Assembly (NCBI GenBank): GCA_947476295.1 | Contig: CANJQC010000056.1 | Coordinates: 1 to 32,564, forward strand | DNA length: 32,564 bases | Direction: 5' to 3' | From: Planctomycetaceae bacterium | Lineage (GTDB): Bacteria; Planctomycetota; Planctomycetia; Planctomycetales; Planctomycetaceae | Shown here: positions 8,031 to 17,200 of the stretch, piece after piece | How the letters are laid out: every line of letters starts with the position of its first letter | How positions within the stretch are numbered: position 1 is the stretch's first letter | Notes under the pieces: generated by a model | The model's database searches: none | Told to the model about the DNA's origin: nothing | The model's input: only the letters and a program-made list of their open reading frames with translations | Position numbers and translations under genes: made by a program

Positions 8031-11000
8031 TTACTTTGGTGGAATCAATCGGATCGCTCGCAGATCAATCAGGGCCGTCGGCAGGGTTTCGGGGGCAGTA
8101 ATGATCAGCTGGCTGCGGCCACGATGGAGATCGATTGTCCCGCATTGCCATGTTTGATAGTGGTCCCATGTTCCGCTGCCGGGGACGCGGGCCGTGAGCA
8201 TGCGGTTGCCCGTGGAGAACTTGATCAGGCTGCCTGCTGTGGCGTCATCGCAGGCGAAGTCAAATTCGACAGTCCAGTGTCCGGATCTTGGTACCTCAAA
8301 CGTCCACTTGGCATAGTCGTCGGTCGATGTCCAGAAACCGAGGTTGCCGTATTTCTCTTCGAACACAAGATTTGGCCCGTAAATCTCGGCGGCCGATGCG
8401 GGCAAAGTCACGGTGCCGTCCGCGTCGGCCGCCACGAACTTCGGTGAGTTTCCTTTAAAGCGTTTCCACGGCGTGCCGGTCGACTGCACAAACGCAAAAA
8501 CGTTCGCGAGATCCTGAGCAGGAATATCCTTCTCAAGCCCTTCCGGCATCAGCGATCGTTTCGATGCCACCAACTCTTCGATGTCGGCGCGGACGACCGT
8601 GATCTCTTTTCCATCGTTGCCGATCAAAGTCAGACTGCCGCCGGTTTCGCCTTTGAGCATGCCCAAATGCTGCAGGCCGTCTTTTGTGACAACGGTGTAG
8701 ACCAAGAACTTCGATTCAACCGCTCGATTTGGATCCAGCACGGCTGTCAGAAGAGCCTCCATCGACCGGTCTTTCAATGCCGCAAGATCCGCGCCTACTT
8801 CTTTACCGATGTCCTGTAATCGGTGACAACTGCTGCAACGCTTTTCGAAGACAGCTTTGCCAGCGACTGGCTCGCCGGTGAGTGACGCCAGTTGCTCGCG
8901 ATACGAACTGATGACATCCACGCGAGTCGAGACGACATTGCCACTGAGCAATTGTCTTGCCTGCGTGGCAATTGTATCACTGCGATGATTCAGCAGGCTG
9001 TCTCTTTGCACGGCATCCAAGTCTGTCGCCGCCAGCGTACCTGCCTTGACGGCATCCAGCAGAAGTTGGATCGTCAATTCTCGCTGCAACATGGTCGTCA
9101 AAACTTCAGCTCGCACAGTCGGCGCGAAACTGTTCCAGTGAGATAGCAACTGAGTCACCGCGTCTTGCGTCGCGTTTCGTCCCATCACGCGCACAGCCGC
9201 GATTTGCACAGGCATCGGAGTCTGCGCCGTGAGCATTTCCGTCAGATCCAGCGAAGTATCCGATGCATAGCCGCTCGTGACTCCCCCAAACCGAACTGCG
9301 GCTGATCGTCGATCGGCGTCAATATCGTTGTTGCGAGCAATCTGCGCGGCTATGGCGTAGGCAGCCGACATTGCATTCTGAAACGCATCGTTCGTTTTCA
9401 ATGACACCGCGGCGTCACTGCTGAGAACATTATTGAGCGTGCTGGCCAGCAATTCAAACCGCGATGCCGGAGAGTCTGCCGTGACGGACTGCACGAGCAC
9501 CGTCAATGGTTCGCTCAATTGTTCCGATCGCCCCATCGCCGCCGCCTGAGCCAACAAGACGCCGATCAATTCTTCGTTCAGATCTTCAGCAGGCGCGTTG
9601 AGTGCCTCTTGGAGCACTCTGCCGATGTTGTCCGGTGTCAGCGATGTGAGGCCCGCGCTTCGCAGCATTTGGTCGCCAAAATTCCTACGGAGCATCTCGC
9701 CAAGCAACGCTGCTCCAGTGTCGCCTTGGGCTGCGCCGAGACTCAGTATGACCTGCAGTCGAACGGCGGGATCAGTATCACTCGCTAACGGCGTGAGGCA
9801 GGCTACTGGCTCGTCAACGTTGTGCGCGAGCGCATATTCCATGCATCGTATCGCCGCGACACGTACGTCGGGCGACGCATCATCTAAACCGCCGTCGGCG
9901 ATGAAGTGAATCGACTCGTTCCCGCAAATGGTTTCAATCGCATTCAGTGCGTGGACACGAATGGCAGGTTTGATTTCGTTGAGATAGAACAACAAATGCA
10001 AGGGCCCACAGGTATCGCCGTCGCTACAGGCTGCGACCTTGCGATGCTGCAGAATTCGTTGCGACGTATCCCTCCACCAGCCGTTCGGGCTTTTGAGTCT
10101 CTTCACAAGATCTGCGATTGGAATTTCATTCCATGGTTTTTCAAAGTAGCCATCTCGCTCCGTCGAGATGAGCCCAGTTCCTTCACCTTCATCCGCCAAT
10201 GCCGCTTGCCCCGTATCGACTGTTTCCGCGATGGGAGCGGCCGTTGTTGAATTACGTGGCGTCCCTGCAGGCTCGTCTCGGCGGAGCGAGACGGCTACGT
10301 TCGTCCCTTCTCCCCCGAAATCGGGGGAGAAGGTGGCCGCAGACCGGATGAGGGGGTTTGGCACAACGGACGTCACTCGATCATTCTTGCCAACCCCCTC
10401 ACCGTGGCCCTCTCCCCCGGCGCGGGGGAGAGGGGACGAAACAGAGGAACAGCATTCGGTCGCAGGCACGATCCGATAAATCCGCCCTTTATCATTTCCC
10501 GCGTACAGATTCATCTTCCGCTGATACTCGGGCGGAATCCATTCAGGATGCTCGATCACAGCGCGGTACATATCCGCAACCCAAATCGCTCCGTCCGGGC
10601 CGGTGCGAATCATCGTGGGACGAAACCAGTTGTCGCTGGAAGCAAGGAATTCCGACTCCTGTTCATCGGCCGCTCGTTCGCCTTTGAAGCCGTAGCCATC
10701 GCGCGTCATCACGAGCCGTGACACAAGGTTATGCACGGGCTCGGACGTGAACGTGTTGCCATAGTACTGTTCGCCGAGATAATTGTCGCGATAGATCATC
10801 GTGCTGCACGCCGATGTAAATCGATTTGCGAAAGCAAATTCATTGAATCGAGCCAGTGTGCGACTGGTCGGATACACCGGAGCAGCTCCAGGAATCGCCG
10901 ATACCTGAGCCGTGACTTGTGAAATCCCGGCGTGAGGATTTCGTCGCACGTAGCGATCTTCAAGCACATACTGATAGATTGGGTTTGAATTGTTGTTGCC

Positions 11001-14000
11001 GAACCAGTTCCCAAAGTCGTCACGTTCGCGTCCGAACTGCGTCTGCCCGCTGACAGTGTCGAGCCCGTTGGTATCCGGGTGGATTCGCAGATCGCGACCG
11101 CGGAGAGACAAAGAGGATCGAGGAGTAAGGATCGAGGATGGAGCAGATTCAGAGGGTTGCGATTTACTCACTCCTCGATCCTCACTCCTCGCGCCTTCTC
11201 CAGGTCTCACTCCCGTTCCCGCAATTTCCCCACCGCTGTCGCCGTTTGCCAGATACAGCCATCCATCCAGTCCCCAGCGAAGTCCGTTGACTCGATGCTG
11301 CTGGTTACCTTCGACGAAGCCCTGGTAAAGTGTTTCCCTGACATCGGCATCTCCATCCCCATCGGTGTCTTCAGCGTAAAAAATCTCGGGAGCCATCGTG
11401 ATGATGACTCCGCCTCGCCAGCAATGGATGCCGTTGGGAAACGCGAGCCCGTCCAGGAATGTCGTGGCCTTGTCGTAAACGCCGTCTTTGTCGGTGTCTT
11501 CAAGGACACGAATGCGACCGCCAATGTAGCCATCTCGCTCCGTCGAGATAAGCCCCGTTCTTTCGATCTCATCAGCCGATGCCACTTGCTCTTTGCGATC
11601 AGCTTGCCTTTTCGGCGCCGGCGTTCCTGAGCCGGTTGGCGTCCCCAAAGGCTCGCCTCCGCGGAGCGAGACGGCTACGTTTTCGCCACTCGGATAATCC
11701 CCCATCTCCACGACCCACAATCGCCCACGTTCATCCCAATCAAACGCAACCGGATCGCGGATGAGTGGTTCCGAAGCTGCAAGTACCAACTTCAGATCCG
11801 GCTTCGTTGTCATGCACTTGAGCGATTCCTCAGGGCTCTTTGGAGCCGGGAAGTCGCGTTGTAGTGCCTCCGAGTAGAACGCATGCGGCATCAGTTTCTG
11901 AACGGCGTCACACAGCACATCTTCGGCCTCCGGTGCCAGACGTGTCGGTCGTCGATAGTAGAGCATCGACGAATCGGCCTCGTAGCCGCCTTCGCGAAGC
12001 ACTCTTGCCGATGCGATGTAGCACGGCACGTCGTTGCTGTAGGCGTTAATCCACAGCCGGTCGCTGTCGAACATGTCGTTCATGCGAATCGAGTAATCCA
12101 CCACGACCTCGCCGCCGAGGAATACCATCGCAAGGTCTTCACCGAAACACCATGTTTGCACGGGATAGTCGGGAACTGTCGATGGGATCTCTTTGCCGTC
12201 GTCGAGCATTTTTAGAAAGTCGCGGGCTCGCGAACCGGTGACGCCGGGTTGAGTCGCTTGCTGTTCCCATTCCGCCCGCGATGGCAAAGGTCCCAGCGGC
12301 AGATCGATGCGGGCCATGCGGCAAGTGATGTGTGGGTTGATGCGTCTTAAGTAGCCATCTCGCTCCGCCGAGATGAGCCTTGATCTTTCGCTCTCATCAG
12401 CCGATGCCACTTTGGATGCGGCGGGACTTGCTGGTGCTAGAGACGGCGCACGTGAATCACTTGGCGTTTCGGAAGGCTCGTCACCGTGGAGCGTGACGGC
12501 TACATTGCTCAAAACTCTCGTCACCTCATCGGCCATTGTGCGCCCATGCACTTTCGCTTGTTCGTGAGTCCCCCGTGGTGACGGATTGGCGTCCGCGCCG
12601 CAGCCGATGGCAATCAGAGCCACCGCGCCGGGATGATCGGTTTCGAGCATATCCGCAGCGAAGCCAGCCCAGTCGCCGCTGATCTGATTGAACTCACCGG
12701 TTTCCGTTGTGCAGTGGCAGGCATAATTTGCGAGCACGGCGATCAGTTTTCCGTCCATATCATGAGCTGCCAGTACGGGGACTCGTTTGTCCGTTGGACC
12801 ATCGGGAACTTCGCCGAAGTTGGTCCATTTGCCGTTGGCGATCAATCGTCGATTCATTGCAAAAGTGGTCTCGCCGAATCCTGACGACAAGTGCCCAAGC
12901 CGCCGCGATTTGATCGCCATATCGACAACTTCGACGAGCTTTGCGATCAACTCAGTTTCATACTGAGCAAGGTGCGCCGCGTGGTCATCAGGAATCGTAT
13001 CAAAAATATTTGGCAGGAAACCCCGCAGCCACGGTGCGGAATGGGAGTGAGTGCAAGAAATCGCAAATCGCTCGCGTGGGATCTTGTGTTTGGCCGCAAT
13101 GCGTTCGAAAACGGCTTCGGTCATTTCGAGAGGCACGCCGCAGTTATCCACAGTGAGGAGAATCGCAAGGGGTGAGGATTGAGGATCGAGGATTGAGTGC
13201 TCTGTGTTGCGATTTTGCGGCAGACTCGATCCCAAATCCTCACTGCTCGTTCCTCCCACTGCCAGTGCCCTCGCATGAATCCTCGCGGCAATGCCTTCGG
13301 ATTCCTTCACACGATCGCCGTAACCGGTGAGCCGCACAGGATACTCCGGCGTGATATCCACGACCGCCGCGCCGACGGGGACCGGTTCGTACTCGGCGAG
13401 CGGGGCGGCGTCAGCCCCCCGGTACTTTGCTTCTTCTGGTGCATTGGTCGTCGTCGTACCGGCGGGCTGACGCCCACCGCTCGCCAAGGCGTGTTTGTGT
13501 TCGGCAAGGAATTCGTCGAAGGAAAGTCGATACATCAAGTCCGGCAGATGAGCCGTGTCTTCGTTGATCCAGCAAAAGTGACGGTCGTGGATGAAGAAAC
13601 CGTTAGTAGTGCTATCACGACGCCGAAGCGGGAGCAGCTTGTCGCTTTTGGTTTCAAGCAATGCTTCAAGAACGGCCGGCGGAAGCATGGCGATGTCGTT
13701 TTGACTGGGGTGCGTCAAACGGAACTCTCGTTTTGCCTTCTTCTCCTGGAAATATCGGCTTATCCCGCGCGTCGAAGTGTTGTGCATGACACCAAAATGA
13801 AATGCGGCTGTCACTTCAGCAGCGGGTTTCGACGCCTCCAAAGTTTCAGACACCTTTTTGAGACGATCGCCCACCTGCAGCAGAGGACATGGATGATCGA
13901 TCGTATGGCATTCGATGCTCAGGCCTTCGTCGAGATACGCTAGACGATTGCCGTCTTTGGTTCGATCAGCCGCTTCGTCACCCGACTGGGCAACGCAATT

Positions 14001-14042
14001 CCAGAACATGCAGCAGGCGAGTGCAGCAGCAAGGCGCAACAT
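8031..14042 (-). CDS. Giant secreted protein: ceramidase-like domain, PVC propeller, HEAT-like helices, cytochrome c and CBM-like domain
   Basis: The start is ATG 14042, with AGGAG 9 bases upstream; the TTG at 14048 is too close. It encodes 2003 residues with a signal peptide (MLRLAAALACCMFWNCVA). Residues about 35-60 (CHTIDHPCPLL) match the HTxxH motif of NodB-type polysaccharide deacetylases, but the rest of that domain is absent. Residues about 220-735 resemble the neutral ceramidase N-terminal domain (VDITPEYPVRLTGYG, CTHSHSAP, YACHCTT). Residues about 745-1190 are the PVC dehydrogenase-type propeller (RIRVLEDTDKDGVYDK, QFGRERDDFGNWFGNNNSN). Residues about 1300-1720 are HEAT-like helices. 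CSSCH at 1736-1740 is the haem site of the PVC cytochrome domain, followed by a CBM-like beta domain (about 1880-2000). Seven palindromic repeats are translated in frame inside it (listed separately). It lies 187 bases after the DUF58-transglutaminase gene. It probably acts on extracellular lipid or polysaccharide; the reaction is unknown. Confidence 0.85.
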   Translation of the reverse strand: MLRLAAALACCMFWNCVAQSGDEAADRTKDGNRLAYLDEGLSIECHTIDHPCPLLQVGDRLKKVSETLEASKPAAEVTAAFHFGVMHNTSTRGISRYFQEKKAKREFRLTHPSQNDIAMLPPAVLEALLETKSDKLLPLRRRDSTTNGFFIHDRHFCWINEDTAHLPDLMYRLSFDEFLAEHKHALASGGRQPAGTTTTNAPEEAKYRGADAAPLAEYEPVPVGAAVVDITPEYPVRLTGYGDRVKESEGIAARIHARALAVGGTSSEDLGSSLPQNRNTEHSILDPQSSPLAILLTVDNCGVPLEMTEAVFERIAAKHKIPRERFAISCTHSHSAPWLRGFLPNIFDTIPDDHAAHLAQYETELIAKLVEVVDMAIKSRRLGHLSSGFGETTFAMNRRLIANGKWTNFGEVPDGPTDKRVPVLAAHDMDGKLIAVLANYACHCTTETGEFNQISGDWAGFAADMLETDHPGAVALIAIGCGADANPSPRGTHEQAKVHGRTMADEVTRVLSNVAVTLHGDEPSETPSDSRAPSLAPASPAASKVASADESERSRLISAERDGYLRRINPHITCRMARIDLPLGPLPSRAEWEQQATQPGVTGSRARDFLKMLDDGKEIPSTVPDYPVQTWCFGEDLAMVFLGGEVVVDYSIRMNDMFDSDRLWINAYSNDVPCYIASARVLREGGYEADSSMLYYRRPTRLAPEAEDVLCDAVQKLMPHAFYSEALQRDFPAPKSPEESLKCMTTKPDLKLVLAASEPLIRDPVAFDWDERGRLWVVEMGDYPSGENVAVSLRGGEPLGTPTGSGTPAPKRQADRKEQVASADEIERTGLISTERDGYIGGRIRVLEDTDKDGVYDKATTFLDGLAFPNGIHCWRGGVIITMAPEIFYAEDTDGDGDADVRETLYQGFVEGNQQHRVNGLRWGLDGWLYLANGDSGGEIAGTGVRPGEGARSEDRGVSKSQPSESAPSSILTPRSSLSLRGRDLRIHPDTNGLDTVSGQTQFGRERDDFGNWFGNNNSNPIYQYVLEDRYVRRNPHAGISQVTAQVSAIPGAAPVYPTSRTLARFNEFAFANRFTSACSTMIYRDNYLGEQYYGNTFTSEPVHNLVSRLVMTRDGYGFKGERAADEQESEFLASSDNWFRPTMIRTGPDGAIWVADMYRAVIEHPEWIPPEYQRKMNLYAGNDKGRIYRIVPATECCSSVSSPLPRAGGEGHGEGVGKNDRVTSVVPNPLIRSAATFSPDFGGEGTNVAVSLRRDEPAGTPRNSTTAAPIAETVDTGQAALADEGEGTGLISTERDGYFEKPWNEIPIADLVKRLKSPNGWWRDTSQRILQHRKVAACSDGDTCGPLHLLFYLNEIKPAIRVHALNAIETICGNESIHFIADGGLDDASPDVRVAAIRCMEYALAHNVDEPVACLTPLASDTDPAVRLQVILSLGAAQGDTGAALLGEMLRRNFGDQMLRSAGLTSLTPDNIGRVLQEALNAPAEDLNEELIGVLLAQAAAMGRSEQLSEPLTVLVQSVTADSPASRFELLASTLNNVLSSDAAVSLKTNDAFQNAMSAAYAIAAQIARNNDIDADRRSAAVRFGGVTSGYASDTSLDLTEMLTAQTPMPVQIAAVRVMGRNATQDAVTQLLSHWNSFAPTVRAEVLTTMLQRELTIQLLLDAVKAGTLAATDLDAVQRDSLLNHRSDTIATQARQLLSGNVVSTRVDVISSYREQLASLTGEPVAGKAVFEKRCSSCHRLQDIGKEVGADLAALKDRSMEALLTAVLDPNRAVESKFLVYTVVTKDGLQHLGMLKGETGGSLTLIGNDGKEITVVRADIEELVASKRSLMPEGLEKDIPAQDLANVFAFVQSTGTPWKRFKGNSPKFVAADADGTVTLPASAAEIYGPNLVFEEKYGNLGFWTSTDDYAKWTFEVPRSGHWTVEFDFACDDATAGSLIKFSTGNRMLTARVPGSGTWDHYQTWQCGTIDLHRGRSQLIITAPETLPTALIDLRAIRLIPPK
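10146..10298 (-). repeat. 153-bp in-frame palindromic element, copy A
   Basis: The ends form a terminal inverted repeat: GTAGCCATCTCGCTCC at 10146-10161 against GGAGCGAGACGGCTAC at 10283-10298. On the coding strand it begins exactly at a codon (GTA GCC) and encodes 51 residues from VAVSLRRDEP to LISTERDGY. It sits 2 bases from a second palindromic element, at the joint between the propeller (GRIYRIVP) and the helical region (FEKPWNEIP). Confidence 0.9.
10301..10439 (-). repeat. CTCTCCCCC-type hairpin-ended repeat inside the coding sequence
   Basis: The ends are complementary (TCGTCCC and TCTCCCCCG at the left against CGGGGGAGAGGGGACGA at the right) and each end also folds as its own hairpin, with GGTGAGGGGGTTGG-like sequence between. 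It is translated as SSPLPRAGGEGHGEG and on to FSPDFGGEGT. The 139-bp length is not a multiple of three, so flanking bases must restore the frame. Similar GGGGGAGAGGG repeats are familiar between genes in many bacteria; here the unit is coding. Confidence 0.8.
11119..11191 (-). repeat. GGATCGAGGA-type palindromic repeat inside the coding sequence, copy 1
   Basis: The 20-base arms at 11119-11138 and 11172-11191 are complementary with a single mismatch (CGAGGAGTAAGGATCGAGGA). It is translated as ARSEDRGVSKSQ to SSILTPRSSL. It falls between the propeller motifs YLANGDSGGEIAGTG and LRGRDLRIHPDTNG, where homologues have a short loop. Confidence 0.85.
11526..11678 (-). repeat. 153-bp in-frame palindromic element, copy B
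   Basis: It has the same terminal inverted repeats as copy A (GTAGCCATCTCGCTCC at 11526, GGAGCGAGACGGCTAC ending at 11678), the same length, orientation and codon phase. It encodes VAVSLRGGEP to LISTERDGY. It interrupts the first blade of the PVC propeller between EMGDYPSG and GGRIRVLEDTDKDG, which are normally separated by only a few residues. Confidence 0.9.
12351..12503 (-). repeat. 153-bp in-frame palindromic element, copy C
   Basis: This is the most diverged copy: GTAGCCATCTCGCTCCG at 12351 and GGAGCGTGACGGCTAC ending at 12503. It again has 153 bases, the same orientation and the same codon phase. It encodes VAVTLHGDEP to LISAERDGY. It lies in the ceramidase-like domain between ADEVTRVLS and RRINPHITCRMARIDLPLG. 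Confidence 0.9.
13172..13243 (-). repeat. GGATCGAGGA-type palindromic repeat inside the coding sequence, copy 2
   Basis: The arms at 13172-13190 (GTGAGGATTGAGGATCGAG) and 13225-13243 are largely complementary. It is the same family as 11119-11191. It is translated as SSEDLGSSLPQNRN to SILDPQSSP between ARALAVGG and AILLTVDNCGVP of the ceramidase-like domain, again at an expected loop. Confidence 0.75.
13395..13485 (-). repeat. GGCGAGCGG-type palindromic repeat inside the coding sequence
   Basis: The left arm GGCGAGCGGGGCGGCGTCAG begins at 13395 and is mirrored by CTGACGCCCACCGCTCGCC ending at 13485, with inner CCGGTAC/GTACCGG extending the stem. It is translated as LASGGRQPAGTTTT to YRGADAAPLAEY. 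It is a linker between the N-terminal region and the ceramidase-like domain. Confidence 0.8.
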
Positions 14043-14228
14043 CGGCAAGATCTCCTAAGGGGACACCATGTAAGAGGCGGGAATGAACAGCCTTCAGGCA
14101 GTATATGCACTGGCCGACGAAGTCGCACGCCAATGGCGATTGCCAGACGGGCATTAATTTCAATGCCAGATTACACGGCCTGATTTAAAGAGCGTGAGAG
14201 AATCCCGGAATTTCTGCAGATCCAGCCG

Positions 14229-17200
14229 TCAACCGGTCAGACTCCGGCGTTTAGACAACGCATCTGCAAAAACCGTCAGATCTTTCCCGATGCTGGCAGC
14301 CTGTTCATCTGTCAGTTCTGCCTTTCCGAATCGGACCTCATTGAACGCCATAGCGATGCGAATGGGCATCTGGCGAAGTTCTTCAGACTGCAATCGCTCT
14401 TTAAATCTTTCAATTGCGGATCGCCCATTTTCCAACGCACTGGCGGCAGCTGGAAATTGCATGCCGTGCGATTCACACAAGTTGCAAAATCCTGCATAGA
14501 AACGAATAACCGACCGACGAGCTCGTTGTTTTTCAGAAAATTGCGTCCGCAGAGACTTTACAGCGCGGAGCAATATTACCATTGGATGCACTCGATAAAT
14601 GAGCCAGCTGACAAGTAACGACAGGACTGTCAACGCGCCGCCACGCCAGCTAAACCAGGATTCCGGCGACATCAAAAATGACAGGATTCCACTCCATGTT
14701 GCGTTGAGCAATCCCTTTTGGACAATCGTGTCGTACATCGACTTCGAAGTCGAAATGACCGGCGCGAAGAATTCCTTTTGTCGTTCTGCCGACATGTTAT
14801 GCACCCTGTCATTCCAAAGGTCCGAGATTGCGGACTGCAAATCTCCAATGGGCGATTCGGTTTGTCCCGTTGAAATCATTTCGCGGCGGGGCGCTGATGG
14901 CGTCGGATCCAGAGTCTCCCAGCGGCCATCCAGAAACACCTCTACCCAGCTGTGCGCGTGTCGTTGCCGAACTTCATTAATTCCTGTCACGGAATTCATA
15001 TCGCTGCCATAGTATCCATTGACTAACCGCGATGGAACCTGCACCGACTTCAGCATCAGCGCGCAGGCCGACGCATAGTATTCGCAGTGTCCCGATTTCG
15101 TGTTTAGAACAAAATCCTCCACCGGATCGATCGACCGATTTTGTCGAGTCTGCATGGTGGAATACACAAATCCATTCTCGACACTCAGGTACTCCATGAT
15201 CTTGCGGATTCGATCGGATTCCGAAACCAGCCTGCCGTCCTTCGTACAAAGTTTCTTTGTCATCTCATCGAGACGAGGCAGATCATCGGCAATATTTCTT
15301 TCCACATAACGATCGCGATCATCGCGACGATCGCGACGATTGCCTGAGCCACGACGTGTCTCTCGATTTGTTTGATCTGCGATGTTGGCAGGGACAGGAT
15401 GAGGGATCGCCCGATATTCGGGCGTTGCCTTCGAATCAGCTGTCGGATCAAGACGCGGGCACTCAACCACCAACGTGCGAGGCAGTTTGGAGTCGGTCGT
15501 CCCGCGCCAGATCATCTCTCCCGTTGTCAAATGCCGTTGAATCTGCAGTTTGTCAGCCACGCTGACCTTTAATAGAGGATATGGGGCAAACGCATAAAAG
15601 CCGACAGGTGCATCCTGAGTAATTTCAACTCGAAACTCAGGTTCGAGATTGCCGCTGCCCAAAACCGGATCTCGCGACAATTGCGCGCTTGACAATTCCA
15701 GCTCATCAGGCCCGATGGACCACCTTCCGCGGTGGTAGCGTCCCAGTACAATACCCCGAAAACGGACTTCATCCATGCCAAGCGCTGCCGCAAATTGCTC
15801 GGCGGAAACGGGTTTTCGGGTCTTCAGACTCGTAACGCTGAAGAACAACACTCGCTGTTGACTGAGCGTAACACGTCCGACATGCCCAAGCGTCACGGTA
15901 TCCTTAAAACCACTTTGGGATGCCAAACCGCTTTCGCGGGCCAAATCAGCCGCCAACGTAGTGGCTCCCTGTTCCCATATGCGTGGAAACGCAGCGAACA
16001 CAAACACCGCCAGCACCAGTGACACCATAAACGATCCGCTCACCATGCTGCGAAACTGCCAACCGACCCACGCCTCAGAACTGTCACGCTGCAAACCGTC
16101 GCGAACCTGAATCAACGATTCCCAACCGTTCTTTTTTGAAGATTCTCCGTCGGACGCTGAGTCTTGCCCGGAGCGTTTACTGAGCGCATCGCGTTTCAAG
16201 TTGCGACTCGTATGCTGATCCATCACGCGATACAGCGAGAACACCGACAGCGTCCATAACAGCAGTGCCATCATCATCAGCACAGCACCGCCAAAGAACA
16301 AACCCGTCTTCTGAACGGCGGCAACCGTCATCTGCAACAACGTTAAGGCGATCAGCCACCAATATTGACGATGCCCTTTCTGCATCATCAGCACAATGCA
16401 CGTCAGGTACACCAGCATGTGCGATCCCGCCAGCAGCGTGTCTTCAACAGTACCCTGGCCGAAGTTGTACATGGACACCATAATCGCCGCCAGACCACAC
16501 AAATTGATGCTCCATGTCGGCAGCCGGACCCACTTGAAATCATCAACGAAAATCCACGCAACAATTGCGACGATCGGCGTAAGTGCTGCGGGAAAATAAT
16601 TACCCTCGCTGCGACAAAGGACCACACCGGCCATTGCCGTAGTGAGAGTCATGCTGCGAAAGAAAGCAGATTGCAATTTTTTGTCGCTTATATTCAGGAC
16701 CGGAGATCCGGAATCAGCCCACGCAGCTGTTTGCATCGGTCGACTGTTCATTCCTGCTGATGCAGAGGTCACTTCCGTCGCCGCAGGCTGCTGCGTTTCG
16801 GAGCCCGCGTCCACATCCATTGCCAGCGTGGCATTCAGCGTCTGTTCATCCGCCTTAACGATCATCAGGCGTCCAATGAACTGTTGCTCATGCCGCAGGT
16901 TTTCATGAGCGATCGAATCTGCCAGCAAGCGTGCGCTCTCAGGCCGCGGTGTGATGAGGACAAAGCGACTGTTCGGAGCTTGATAACTCTGGCACACAGC
17001 CAAGAGCATCGACGCCAATTCCGCCTTCGGTGAAGGCTCACAGACCGCCAGTTCTTTCAGTGCCGCGTCGCGAAAACTTCTCGCGCCGGAACATTCCACA
17101 GCCTGCAAATCCCTGCCGGCGATCATAAGCCGATACCGGCCCGATGATGATTGGCGAGTCTGCTCAATGCAGATTGTTGCGGCAAGACTGATCGTGCGTT

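Noticed and set aside
13172-13485. The palindromic repeats as CRISPR or tandem arrays
   Set aside because: Units differ in sequence, spacing and family, and there are no regular spacers or cas genes.
14820-14870. Peptide SPIGDLQSAISDLW in the transglutaminase fusion as another translated repeat
   Set aside because: It resembles short repeat-derived peptides, but no inverted arms or second copy could be found in the window.
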